A stretch of 64,000 nt of DNA from Styela clava (taxonomy: Eukaryota; Chordata; Ascidiacea; Stolidobranchia; Styelidae). How positions within the stretch are numbered: position 1 is the first letter of the stretch; the number at the start of each line of letters is the position of its first letter. The position numbers and the translations under genes were made by a program. Where the stretch lies: NCBI RefSeq assembly GCF_964204865.1, contig NC_135252.1, forward strand, positions 22,961,383 through 23,025,382, in the 5' to 3' direction. Below the pieces are notes generated by a model. That model did no database searches. It was not told where the DNA came from and saw only the letters and a program-made list of their open reading frames with translations. Of this stretch, positions 1 through 13,400 are shown one piece after another.

Positions 1-2849
1 TTTATTCATTCAGTGTAGAAACAGAATAAAACAGATTATAAAAACATATGATGAAGGAACAAGCAAGTAAATCCAAGAAAATTACTACAAATCATACAGT
101 TTTCCAGATATTGTGTTGTATAGGATAAAAATACACACCAGATTTATGCTTTTAGGCACAACAATGGAACGTCAAAATAATAGAATTAAATTCATTTCAC
201 AATTCCATTGACAGACATAATGTATCACAATGATTTTACTGCTGAGTTATTTTATTAAAGTTGTCTGGTTTCATCTCCTGATAATATGGAAGAATTGCGC
301 TCGCTGAGCACTAACGTTGCCTCATTGTTATATAGTCAGATGGGCAAACACCCACCACTTTGTTCGGTTCTAAAGTTATCAGATGATTATGAACAAGTTG
401 CAATTTATATGACAGTGATAAATGCAAAATAAGTATTTATCACACACCACAGTTGCTACAAAGTGCAGGGCCAACTTCTGGTATCAGGAGCAGCTTGGTG
501 TGACTTTGCAGTCCGCACAAAAAATGATATTATGATCACCAGGGTCACACCGGACATGGCATGCATGCGGAGCATACTCCATAAAGTAACATCATTTTCT
601 CACTAATGGATTGTAAAATATTCTGCATGAAGTCCCAAGTCTTCAATATTAATTTTCCTTCTTTATTCATCATTTTTACAGTTAGCAAACATGACACCAA
701 TGCTGGAAGAAGTATGTGTTTTCTCATTTTGAATTACGTTAAAAGTGTTGCCCGATTCTGAATCTTGTTAATTCTTTCGTGCCCTTTTATTATTATTATT
801 TCTTTTTCTGGTGGGTAGCCGCGTACTTTTTGAAATCTATTTTAAGTTATGCTCGACTTCCAGTTTTCTCTGCATTTTGTTTGTATGTTGGCTTTTTGTG
901 TTGTTATATGCCAGAGAACCAAAATAAAATGTTGATGATGCTTGCTTACATTTTTCTGATGTCTAACAAAGCGCTGTCATTTTCATCAGCGGCACTTGAG
1001 GTAGTTTCAACTAAAGAGTCTGGGGGCAGATCTGGCTAGAACCTTAACAATCCTTTCTCACTTTCGTCAGATTCCCATGTCTCTGTATCAAATAAAGTAT
1101 CTGGTGATAGATCCTGCTAAGTTATGATCCAAAGTTAAATTATGGTATAAGTAATCCATACTTCACAATTTGATGGTGCTCTTTTGTTGGGCGACAAGAA
1201 TCTGATATAGGGTCAGCGTATTCATCAGTTGGTTAATCGCCTCCATGAAAATGCATGATGGAACGCATTGCTTGTATGAAAATTCATTTCACATAAGAAT
1301 TAACATATCGAATATATATCATAGGTAATTTTTCTTAGGTTGAATTGACTGTGAGGCCTGTTGCATTCCTTTATCCACCTCATTGCTTTTTGGCGGTCAA
1401 TATGTGGCTTCGGAAAAGGCACAAATTGAACGGCAGGGGTGGTACCGTACAGGTTGTCAGACTGGCAAATACCATACTGCCATATGCGCAGCGTTTACAC
1501 ATAGTTAGTCTACCAAAATAATTCACTAATAGATTCTGTTTAATAAAAATGCAACATCGTATTGAAGGCGAATTCTTCCGTACTGACATACGGTAGTCTA
1601 CCGGTGCTCTTGATTGCATCAGCATGACTGTCTACTATTTTTTGGTTCGAAATAGCAGTTGGTTGACCTGTACGGTACCGGTACCGTACCGTACGGTACC
1701 GGTACCGTACCTGTCAGGTGCATGCAACGGGTACAGCCTTTTAGTATAGATATACAGATTTCGTAAACGTGATTTGCAACAAGTAACATACAGTATTACA
1801 GCTTTCTAATTATCGCAGCTCTGTGAAGAAAAAAAAAGCGAAAAAAAAGAATAAAGATCTGCCTAAACCGCCAGCAACCTGTGCGGAACGCGTCCAAAGT
1901 TGTCTGAGCGACTTTTCAGCGGAGAATGTTTGTTTACATCTGCTCGCTTGTGATTGGTTGAGAATACGGATGTTTTGATGTCGGGGAAAGGTCCATTGTG
2001 TTGGACGAGTTAGCCTACCTTGAAAAATTGAATCAATAAATTTTTTTATCACTCTGACATCAAACAACAACAAACGGACAGACAAAATGCAAAGGAATTG
2101 AAGGACGGGCATAACTTAAGGACAAAGGTAAAAGACGTACAAGTGCGTGCCCGTCCAACTAAAACAGTTGAAGAACCTATTAAAATAAAAACACACGATA
2201 CAAAATTGGGCAATACCTTTTAGATCAATTCAGGATGTGAAAACACCGATCAAAAAAAGAACGCGGCAACACTTTTTTCAAACTAGACAAAAAAAATTGT
2301 TGATGCGAATTTTGATCTGCTGTGAAACCAATTACAGTATTGGCTTTTTTATCTTTTACAGTGGTTGCCGTCAATGTATGGATTCCAATTTGTCAAAATG
2401 GAATATTTTTCTCTGTGTTGTGCCAATATGTTGATGTTTGGTGTTGTCTTTGTGATAAGGGTATTGTTGCTATTTTAATGTTTGCTTGAATGATTTTGCT
2501 GTTCGGTACAACGAGGCTAAGTTTTGTAAAATTCTAATTTTTAATAAATAATCACGGGAGTTGACACAGCAAACTGGCGTAAAGACGTGGTGTCCATTCT
2601 ATTTAAACATCGCTATCCATCGAACCTAAACTTTGGTAAACGTCTCCATCATGGAAATGTTTACATTTTATAGACTACTTTTATACAAAGGAAATTACCT
2701 GTGTTTATTCAAAGGATTGTATTTTTCCACCGCGTTTAACGGTAACCACAAATTCACACCCATGTCTCTAAATATCAATTGAATACAATGTTTGGTATTT
2801 TATAATGGTAATTTCCATAGTGCTTTTTGTTTTTGTAGCGTCAAAAGTG
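1..2849. other. AT-rich region without a recognisable gene
   Basis: Only short frames (under about 100 codons) are open, without family motifs or convincing splice structure. The 1830-2110 stretch resembles 32725-32880 weakly (GGACCTTTCCCCGA, CCAATCA, CGCTCAGACA). Otherwise only the palindrome at 1437-1712 stands out. Confidence 0.6.
1437..1712. repeat. GGTACC-rich palindromic region
   Basis: GGTACCGTACAGGTTG (1441-1456) has its inverse near 1661-1676, followed by alternating GGTACCGTAC/GTACGGTACC to 1712. A short similar string occurs at 8850-8872 (GTACGGTGTACCGTACCG). Confidence 0.7.
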
Positions 2850-2958
2850 GAGCTCCCGAAGTACGTGCACCAAGATGGCGTACAACCTGAAGCGTAACCT
2901 GGTACACATACTACGTTCAGGTTGTGCGCCATCTTGGTGCACATACTTCGGGAGCACC
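2850..2958. mobile_element. Short (109-bp) MITE of the same terminal family
   Basis: Almost wholly palindromic: GAGCTCCCGAAGTACGTGCA, CCAAGATGGCG, then GTTCAGGTTGTGCGCCATCT. Target duplication CAAAAGTG at 2842-2849 and 2959-2966. Confidence 0.88.
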
Positions 2959-5900
2959 CAAAAGTGGCGTGACTTCATATGGTATCACTCCAAAGCCTGA
3001 AGTTACCTAAGATTTTCGAACCAAAAACCAAGGACAACAAGAAATTGAGTTAGGAGACCTACAGTAGCACGCGGCATTTCTAATTGTGCGAATTTCGTTT
3101 GTCTTTCAAAAAGGAATTGTCCCATTTATGGGATATTTTGAATCAGTCAAATTCCATTATTGTCGTGTAACATTCATGTTGATGCCATTGTTGTGCCAGC
3201 GATATACTGCTCTGGCAGACAAGCAGATATATTGTTCGATAGCTCAACGTTTTTCATATGCAGTCCATTTTTTAACCAATAAATCAGCCAAAGTAGACGG
3301 GGGTGGGCGTTCGCATTTTAACAGGGACAATCTTGCGGCCAAGAAGGAGCACTGTGGGGTCTAATGTATTTACAGAGTTTTAGAGCTTAGCTCAACTGCC
3401 AATGGTTGGGAGAGTTCATTTTGGCGTAACTGCCAATCTTTCGAAAAACAATCGCCGAGATTGAACATTAATTACGCGCTCATACATTCGGCGATTGTTA
3501 ATGATCACTTTTCGTCTTTGCCATCGCGCCCGGCAAGAACTATCATGAAGATCAATGGGGTTGTGATTTCTGTATGTACCAGATTTCGCAAGTAACTCTG
3601 CATTTTCCTGTTGGTTTTGCTTAAAAATCAAAATGATTATCCGATATTGCTACCACTAGATTATGCCAGTGTGCCACTAAAAATCAATATATTTCTACTG
3701 TTTAGTAATGTTACCGCTCTCTATAATTTGTTTAATTTATTTTTTTTCTTTGTTTATCAAATGGTGTTGTATGGTGACCGTACATTTGAACCCATGTCTA
3801 TATCCGCGGGTTCAATCAATATGCGGGTGCTGAAACCCATGGGTTAGGGTTAGTATGGGTTCAACTATCCGTACAACAACAAAATTTCCATAGGTGCAAT
3901 AGTATGCAGGTTCAATTGTCATGGATTCAAATGTACGTGGGTTCAAATGTAATGGAACCGTGTTGTATAAATGATGACGGAGCAACCCGTCCTGCACAAC
4001 TCCAGCCTTTTCCATATTATTCAGAAATTTTATTGTTGAATCTTTTTGATTTCTCAAGTGACAAATAAAATAACCTTGACTCTGTTTGTTTTGCTTCATG
4101 TCAGAAAACCAAAATGATTAATTGTTGATATTACAGATAGCAATGAATCGGTTTTAATGAAAGGCTTGCCTTGGTGTCTTATAGATAAAATAAATTCATG
4201 AATATATCAGGATATTTAGAGTCGCAAATTTTAAATATGTGAGTTGCTTTGGGTATTGAGTTACTGTGCGTGTTGATTTGCTCTCGGTTTATACTACGCA
4301 TCATATTGCTTCTAGAGTTTACTCTAGACTACCGGTCCGCGATGCTTCATTGCCGGTCCGCGAGAAATTTCGTTGCTTTTATGCCGTCTCAATCGCTTTA
4401 CCTAAGACGAGGTTGCGTTGGTTTATTACGCAATTTCTCCTCCGCCGTCATATTGCGACATCTTGGCGAAGAATCACACTTTTCTCGTTTTCATTCATCG
4501 CGAATGCGCTCCATCAAATCTCGCAAGATTCAGAAACCCAAAGATCAGCACGCGTGCCTTTTCTGTTCTGCGTGCTTTTTATGATTAATATGACCATCCA
4601 TATAAAACCATATGCATATTTCTTTGTTTAAACCAGAGAACAGTATAATATTCCAGTAAGAAATGAACTTGTTGCGACCCTGACCCACGGTGTGATTTTG
4701 AGCCTGGTGCTAAGTTACCGACGACTTTGTCATTGTAATGTAAATTCATTTCGTTTGAGGCATCGATCAACTGCAGAGGGATTAATATGATACACACGAC
4801 GAAAAAGAAAAAGCTTGATTAATATTGTGATTCTACTTTACAGTCGAGATTTAAAAAAAAAGACTCGAATACCCATCGCTAATTAATCGAGCAATCAAAC
4901 TGTTTTCTGTCTTTTCAACCAATTGCGTTCTGCAAAAAACATCCTCATCACTCGCTTTAATTAAAACTAAGAAAAGAAATCGGCTATGCGTCGCTGCAGA
5001 GTTACGTGTTGCAGAAACTTCTTTGAAGCCTTGTTTGCAATCCTATATTAGAAACGAAACAGCAGCAAAATTCTCATTAGAGTTAATTGTGTTTGTACAT
5101 GATTTGGCATGTACATGTTTTTTATGCTAGACGTTATATGTGTGCCTTTCTTACGCATAATGGGTGCCCAGCAGTGCATCTCGTTACACAAATCTATGAT
5201 ATTGTTTTATGTGTCACCCATTTCAATTTTTGACCGGCACATTATTTGATACTTTTCTTCGTGTGAAAATTTTTTAAGCGTGCCATTTTTGTCAAGAAGC
5301 ATATTCAGTGCCCGACATTGCATTATATTACGCAAATTTTAAATATGTAGTTGCTGTGGGTATTGAGTTACTGTGCGTATAGATTTGATTTTGATTCATT
5401 TTACACATCATATTGCTTCTGGACTGAAGTCAAATAGTAATTTAATCTCAAAATCCTGTTCTGGTGCCGCATTGACATATTAAACCTGTTTCATAATTCA
5501 GTGGGGTAACGGCCGACCATCGGAGAATCGACTGCATTTAGTAAACAAAATATATACAGAGAGTCTGCGATAATTCCTGGTTAAAACCACACGACTCATC
5601 AAACAGCTGAATTAAGAATCCCTTTCCGCTTTAATTGAGCCCTGATTATAAGCGTGACGCGTTGATATTTAGACTAAGGTTAGTCGTTACTCCCGTAGTG
5701 TGTGCACCAGGTTCCTTTTTTTCCTTATTTAGTTCTATTTCGAGTTCGGGAACTGTCTGTATTAATCAAGTGAATATGCCCTCTGGTCATAGGTTTCAGT
5801 CCCTTTATATAATATACAACTTGATGTGAATAAGGCGAACAAAATTAGTAAACTCCATATTGGTACACACACTCCCATAGCGCCGGTTAGTCATTCAACA

Positions 5901-6870
5901 GAGGGGATAAAAAAGCGATTAGCGATTTTTCGTAACCCGAAACGCTCTTTGGACTCTCAAAACCCCTCGTTTCCAGACCATTTCCCAAAACTTTTGGCTA
6001 CGCCCCTGTCACACAAACCCCGATCGCATTTTTGGGACTGTTTTACAGTTGATTATTTTCGACATGACGCTATTCCTCCAAGTTAAATCCTTTCAATTCA
6101 ATCACATGTATACAAATTGCATGAATAATATAATTTATTCAATAAGCACACACAATAAAATCAAGACAATTCTTCAATTTGTTCCTTTTCGCCGGCTAAT
6201 GAGAGAGTCGATACCTGTAATGCATGAGTATGATCAATAGAAAAAATGAATCTTTTGTACGTTTTATTGTTCAGCGTAAAAATAAGCAGCGTCTCGGAAA
6301 CTTGGAACTTTCGAAACTCTATTCCATTGGCAATTGAGGGTTATATGTACTACCCCGCCGCCACAAATGCAAATGTGATATTTGAGAAAAACAATCCCGC
6401 AACATTTTGAAAATAGCAAATTAGTAATTATCCAGTTTGGGTTTGGTTCAGGAATGATTTAAATACTAGAACAATCTTTATTTCTAACTAAATAATTACT
6501 ACTTATACTTTGAGGGGGGTGGGGGTATTTTATGCGAGTGCTTTTTTACTAACGATCCGATTAAATAGATTTCATTCTACACGGAACAAAATGGAGGAAT
6601 ATATCTTTTATTCGCGAATGAAATATTATGTGCAACTATGATTATTTCTCAAGCTGTAATCTTGTAAAATTTATGGACAAGTACAATACATGGCTAGAAG
6701 AGGTGTCCAAAATGAAAAGAATTTTGGAATCGATTTGGACTTTAAGTTCAGTGTAACAGCAATCATCTTGCAAATAACCATCCCCGCATGGGATTCGAAC
6801 TAGCGAACCCACTCAGGGTTTTCAGAGTGGGGGGGGGGGGGGGCCATGTCGAGTATGATAGTAGTTAGAC
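2959..6870. other. Intergenic repeats, no recognisable gene
   Basis: It contains the MITE 3773-3960 and two related ~85-bp segments, 4230-4316 and 5338-5425 (GGGTATTGAGTTACTGTGCG, CATCATATTGCTTCT). A 121-codon frame at 4266-4631 overlaps another frame of similar length and has no domain signal. A SINE fragment and a G-run lie at 6777-6842. Confidence 0.6.
3773..3960. mobile_element. 188-bp hAT-like MITE of a second family
   Basis: Ends GGTGACCGTACATTTGAACC and GGGTTCAAATGTAATGGAAC-CG. Target duplication TGTTGTAT at 3765-3772 and 3961-3968. The second copy is 24886-25072. Confidence 0.88.
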
Positions 6871-7183
6871 TGCAGGGGTGGGCAAGGCTTTAGGATCAAG
6901 GGCCAAAACTTTTGCCCGCCACCACTGGCGGTCCATGTAAGTGTGACGTAAAAATGTGACATTTTATGAATAATATTTACAGTGTTACAAAAGCAATTGA
7001 AAAACAGTAAGCTTTGTGCCAAAACTAAATTTAATTGCAATCTCAACAAATTCCTTGAACAACTTTTTAGCTAAAACATCAAAATTTGGTTTTAGTTTGG
7101 TTGTGGCAGCATCAGGTGGGCCAGATTGAAGTAGTATTAAACGGGTCGGATTTGGCCCGCGGGCCGTAGTTTGCTCATGTCGG
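6871..7183. mobile_element. hAT-like element with GGGCC-rich ends
   Basis: Begins TGCAGGGGTGGGCAAGGCTT and ends GGGCCGTAGTTTGCTCATGT. Target duplication AGTTAGAC at 6863-6870 and 7184-7191. It directly precedes the MITE at 7201. Similar elements: 44215-44645 and 58466-58775. Confidence 0.8.
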
Positions 7184-7200
7184 AGTTAGACAGTTAGTTT

Positions 7201-7436
7201 GGGGCTCCCGAAGTATGCGAACCAAGATGGCGGACATCGGAATGTAACATGTGTACTAGGTTAGGGTTAGGCCATAATTTTGGGTATGAATACTACGGGA
7301 GGCTCTTGGCTAGTCTTCTAACTGATAATAGGACTAAAATAAGGAAAATTGGAAAGAAATTATCGCCTAACCCTAACCTGTTACCCATGTTACGTTCCGA
7401 TGTCCGCCATCTTGGTTCGCATACTTCGGGAGCACC
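7201..7436. mobile_element. 236-bp hAT-like MITE, copy 1
   Basis: Terminal inverted repeats GGGGCTCCCGAAGTATGCGA and its inverse, followed by CAAGATGGCGGACATCGGAA; the interior carries GGTTAGGGTTAGGCC and its inverse. The 8-bp target duplication GTTAGTTT is at 7193-7200 and 7437-7444. It sits directly downstream of the stop codon of the four-module WxxW gene. Confidence 0.9.
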
Positions 7437-7461
7437 GTTAGTTTATTACACTTACCACGAC

Positions 7462-10400
7462 TTAGCAGCAGTAAAACTTCACTTCATAGTTATAACAAGG
7501 TGGAGCTCCATACGGTTGCTTGTAATTCTCGCATACGAATCCTTTCTTTACGTCATAGTATGTAAACTTATTCTGAAACGAAACAATGTTGACATTTCTG
7601 GGAGTGTTATTCGTTACGTAATTTAAATACAAGAGAGCAATGCCCAAATATATAGACACGAAGATCAACACGAAGGTGTATCGAATCCAGTACAGTACAG
7701 GTAGCCTTACCACCAGATCAGTCAGATGTGATTATGGAACCACGGCACTTTGCAATTTTTTGTTTTGATGATGACATGACACATATAGGCCCTTCATACT
7801 CTCTCAAAATCATACTCTGGAATCTCTACTAATCACATCGGGGCTAGATATTGAATTACGTGGGATCAGGTAGAACTTTATGCCGGCAAATTGTTCAACT
7901 TACCTTGGTGTATCTGGCATCAATTTTCTTGCCAACAACTCTTGCGTGTATTTTCAGAGGATGGGAACAGAATTTGTAATGCTTCCGTAGATTTTCGATC
8001 GTTTCATAATCTCCTTTGCCAGTGGGTAAGTCTGAACTCATGTAGGAGGTCCAATAACCTGATAAATGAAATATTTGATTACTTAATGTGGATTTTTGAT
8101 CTGAATGAAGCTTTAATCTGGGGTTTTCGATGTGGAAAGGGGTAATTCTTCCCTAGGTAGGAGTTTTATTGTGTAAGGCAGGGATCGGCAATCTTTTGTC
8201 GCTCGCGGGCCAAAATTAAGGGTTGCAAGTCATTGGCGGGTCGCACATATTTTTAGAAAGTTGAAAACCGAACGGCTGATACTTTTTATAATAAAATTCA
8301 AGCAATGATACATCTCTCGAATAACATATAGATTTATTTCGTCATTGCATCTCAAAAAATTCCATTAGAATATTTTCATCCCTTTGCACTTACCATCAAC
8401 TTTTCTGCGTATTGTTGCCATTTATCTAATTATAATTAAATTATGGGCTCATTTAACGAGTAATTGTGAATTATATACTTGTTAGGTTATAATGTAATTT
8501 AGTCTAAAGACTATACTCGTCAAAACGGCTGTTTTGTTACTATAATTCAATGAAGCGCCGCGGGCCGGGTTATATTACTCCGCGGGCCGTAGGTTGCCGA
8601 CCCCTGACGTAGGGGTAAGAAACTTTTAATTTTGAGTCATAAGTAGTATAGATAAATATTCAATCCATATTCGGTATTACTGCAATGCAAAAAATATAAA
8701 CTGTTCAAACTATAAACGCCAGATTGCAAATTGTGTGCACAACTAGTTGATGATCCGTTGAAGATTGAACAAATAACGGAGTATTCTATATTGTGAATGA
8801 GAAATAAGAGAGCTACGCCCAAATATATGGACACGTCTGTTCTCAGTACAGTACGGTGTACCGTACCGTCAGATCACAGTCTACAAATATATTCACACCA
8901 AGCGAGTACAGTAGGACACAAAATGGCGTCCGATGTCCGCAGAACGTTTAATGACGTCATAGCAAACAAAAACAAATCTCACAGAGCTAACAGAAATATT
9001 TAAAATGAATAAAAGTAATAGCCTTCTGGGGAAAAATTTTATCTTCAACCACTGACAATTTCAAAGCAATTGGTCCAGTATTCGAAGAGAAAAGCGGTTT
9101 TTTAATATTTCCACTAGGTGTGTTATTCTGTGTCAAATAACAACAAGAACAAGAACAACATAATATTGAAACGATCGTTATGTCCAATACGTGTCCAATA
9201 AAGAGTTCCAAAATAGGCTAATAGGGGGACACGGCGCTAGGCCCGGAACTTATTTTACATTTCCCTTTACCAGAGAACTCCCCGTTCTTTCCAGTTTTAT
9301 TGCTTGATTAAGTTATTTCACAGGGTGTTTCCACTTTGTTGGTCATGAATTGTTTGAAGATAATGAGATTTGGAATCTATCAATCATAATCACACGATAA
9401 ATACTACTGGAATGATAACCAGGGGTCCATGAGTGTGGAAAGCTACCCGTTTAACCTACCCGTTTAATATACTTGATCAAATGTTGCCGTTGGTGTGGTT
9501 TGTACGTAAATAGTAACATTATTGGGATTGCAATGTTCTTTGTTCCGTAATAGTTATTATTATATCTCACACATAAGCAGCAAAAAAACTTACACTTTGG
9601 CGGAGGAGGCTTGGGTGCACAACAGAATCTAACTTTGTAATCTTCGCATTTTTTGTCCGATTGTTCATTGTTTACGCAATAAAGCCCTTTGTCAGCTGAG
9701 ATGTGAACATTTTCGTAGGCGGCTTGCCAGGGTCTGTGAGGGTTGAGTGCTCGGGCGTCGATGCCGATTGGTTTGTGACAGATGTAGTATTTGGAACCCC
9801 CTTTGCTTTCGCTGAAATAAGAAAAAAATAGGAGTATTTTTTAACAGCGTGAGAGCAAAGTCAACAAGTATATGTCAAGTCAAGTCCGTGCTTTCGAAAA
9901 ACAGATAACTGGCTAAACGAATCCCATACCCGGCATGGACATGTAACCGGACGAAAGGCCGTGGTTTGCGATATGATTAAGTCACCTTATCGGCTTTCCT
10001 CTCCCCCGTGATGAATATGTAGTTATTGATAACAGTTTAATTTACGTCACTGTAGGCAAATTTGGATTATAGTGACAGGAAACGATGAGGCTTTTTACTA
10101 CTGAGTAGTAATTTTCAATCTAATTATTAAAATTAAAGTGTCTGTTTCTGTGAAAAGAATTTCTTGTAGTTGTGCACATGGGCAGCAGTAACAGGGCGAG
10201 AGGCCATGGTTCGTCATATGGTTGATCTGCCTTATCGGCTTTCGTCTCCCACAGGATAAATATGTACATCCTATTCTGATTTTTAACCAACAAAAGAAAA
10301 AACTAGAATATCGGTCAGAGACCGAAGACTTATCGATCGATGGTTAGGGGATTCCCAAAACAGTGGTCTTACTCCATAGTGACACCGTGTGTCCCACCAC

Positions 10401-13400
10401 TAATTAATTAATAACACGCTAAATATTAGACATAATCCATCCAAAATCAATAGGCTTCTGATCCAAGCTGTGATGATTGCACATGTAAAATTTGGAGCAG
10501 ATTCAACCTCGCTTTCGTGAGATATCGCGTGCATTTAACACACAGACATACAGACAGACAAACACCTATCAACATACTTACCGATCTTAAGATCGATAAG
10601 TAATAAGTCACTGCACTTACGTGATTAAATCTGAGAGAGTTTCATAGTCTCCTTTACCGGAAGGATTGTCCCGATCAAACCATTGAGTCCACTCTCCTTT
10701 GCAAGATGGCTCTGAAGAAATAAAATTGGTTGAATATTTTTCGATATCGTGTTACTTGGACTAAGTTATTTTGGCGCTCCAGAAGTCTGTGTAGCAAATG
10801 GATATAACAAATTTTGTTCGCCTACTTTACATCAAGCTGTATAAAGGGACTGAAACCTATTCACTTGGCTAACACTGACAGTCCCCGAACTCGTAATGGA
10901 ACTAAAATAAGGAAAATCGGAATAAATTATTGCCTAACCCTAACCTGATACACATACTATGGGAGTATCGATTTTTTTTCGAGATTGATTAACTTTGACT
11001 AATTTTTTTTTACCAGAGTTGTTTATATGTATATCATAATAAATGAGGGCATGCATAACAACAAAAGAGTCGATTTTCATCTAAGATTATTGCACAAAAA
11101 ATGTATATACTATAGATCGTTTGGGTTGTTCTCAACTGGATGACATTAGTTGTTGAAAAAAGCCTTCTACTTCGCAATTGATGTCGCTTGAAAGTTTTTA
11201 CTTTTTTCCCAAATTTCTTTTGGGATCCAACCGAATCCGGATTTCAAGCAAATTTTTTTCTGTTTTATTTTTGATATGGGAACACTTTTCATGAAATCTG
11301 GTGATTGTCAGGCCGGGAGATTTGACACGAGAACAATTTTTATAACATATAATGATTGTCAGGCGGAATGATAAAACTCAGGTTTTGCGTTAGAACACTT
11401 TTTAAGACATCTGGGGATTGTCGGGCGGGGTGATGATCTTCAGGTATGACATGGGAACACTTTTTATGACATCTGGTGCTTGTCATGCATTGAAAAAAAA
11501 AGATAGTGGAATCGAACTCAAGATATTTAGATCACCGATATCCACTTACCTTTGAAATGACAACAGAAACGAACTTTATAATCGTCACACTTGTGATCTT
11601 TCTGCTTCTTATTCTCACAAACTAAACCCTTGGTTGGACTGATATCGACGTGGTCACCTCCAAGTTGGTAGGGATCGCCATTTAGCAGTCTGGCATCTAT
11701 TGCACTTGGCTTGGAACATAATGCGGGGTGTTTTTTTCTGAAAAGTAAGAAAATGATAACGAGGAACAGCGATTTTTGTACACACCCCTATAGGGAGGAC
11801 ACACCCCTAAAATTTATTTCAAACAACCCCTCCCCGCCTTTGATTCCTGGCTAACCCCTGTGCTTGATTATAATGCAAAGATGCTGCAGCAAACACTATT
11901 TGTGTCAGTTTCGTCTGGCTTATTGAGACAAATAAAAGTCAACAGAAGAAATATTTTGAAATATCTTTGTCTGAAAAGGTCGACTTTTCAGATCGCATAA
12001 ATCTGAACTTCTTCAAGTCTGCGTCAATCGGACTTACTTGCGCGTTATTCTATGTGAAAATTCCATATTGCAGGGGTGTACGAAAGGCGGCCACAATCGG
12101 GCATGCCAAGCCATTAAGTTTGGCTCTTGTCAACACTCGGATTTTGTCCCCTGAAGCAGGAAATCCTAATCCGGCAGTTTATGTATAAAAAGGCGCTCAC
12201 ATGAGTAAAAATACGTAATGGTTTTTGGGCTTGTCGCTTCGTTAAATCTTTCGCCGTTTTTCTTTATTACTGGATGGGTAAGCGATAGCCAAATTCTCTT
12301 CTCTTGCCTTTTCCGTGGCGCTCTGGTTATCGCTAGTATTTTAATTCATGCATACATGGAAAAACTAGAATTTATGTATGGCCTATCTAAATATGTAGAG
12401 TTGGTTATATGGCGCACCGAAAAAAATGTCGCACAACCCTGTCATATAGTTCTCATTGTTCTTGAGATTTCTGCGGTTATTCGTTACGTCACTCTGAGAT
12501 TAGTTTCTTTTTTACTGGATAAGTCCCTTTGGCTTTGCCATGTAAAAAAGGTATAATGTCACACATCCTTTCTCACCTGAGATCATGGAGAGTTTCCCAA
12601 TCACCTGTAGCAGACGGGTCGTCTCTGTCGTAGAAAGGAGACCAGTATCCGCCATCACATTTGGGTTCTGTAACAGGAAAAATTATTTTTCAAAGGTTTT
12701 GCCTAAATTGGATCATTTGTGCGGGGGTTGCAATTTTAGTTGCCATTAACTAGATTTGGCTCTGAATTTGAAATTAAATATTGTTGCGAACAAACGCAGT
12801 CATTTTTTATTTTATATTATCAACAATCAGACCAATGCGGTGTCTGTGTGATCTGTCTGAAATGGATTGCGCAATAACCAGTCCGGGTAGAAATAAAAAT
12901 AATAACTTACAATCAAAATTCGAACCCGGTTTGTTTAACCCGCGAAATGACCGCTTTTGCCATCGTGCCCAAAAAGCTCAGAACTTCAAAGATAAAGTAA
13001 GAAACATCCACTAACCTGGGAAACAGCAGAATCTAACTTTGTAGTCCTTGCAAGGAGGTTTGTACAAATCCTTCTGCAATTTGTTTTTACAAACAAACCC
13101 GAACGATCCCGATCTGTCCTCATCACGAATATAGTTTCCGCCGAGGTACCAGAAATTTGCGTGGTCCGGGTAGCCCACAATTCTTACATCTACTGCGACT
13201 GGTCTCTCGCAGATTCCTTTTTTTTCTTTCCGGAGATCTTTCAGAGTTTCCCAGTCACCAGTCCCACTAGGGTTGTCTCTATCGTAGAATCCGGTCCAGT
13301 GCGCTCCTTTTGGACATTCCGGAATGGAGTACACTGAAATTGACAAGAATTTGAGTGTCATAGTCAAAAAAAAATTGAAGACATTGAAAGATATTGCATG

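Noticed and set aside
4266..4631. 121-codon plus-strand frame
   Set aside because: It overlaps another long frame, has no recognisable motif or splice context, and part of the DNA recurs near 5338-5425 without an open frame.
7249..7626. 125-codon plus-strand frame and its look-alikes at 16223, 17068, 36729 and 37377
   Set aside because: They repeat in every MITE copy because the MITE happens to be open; the 7249-7626 frame also runs antisense across a real WxxW exon.
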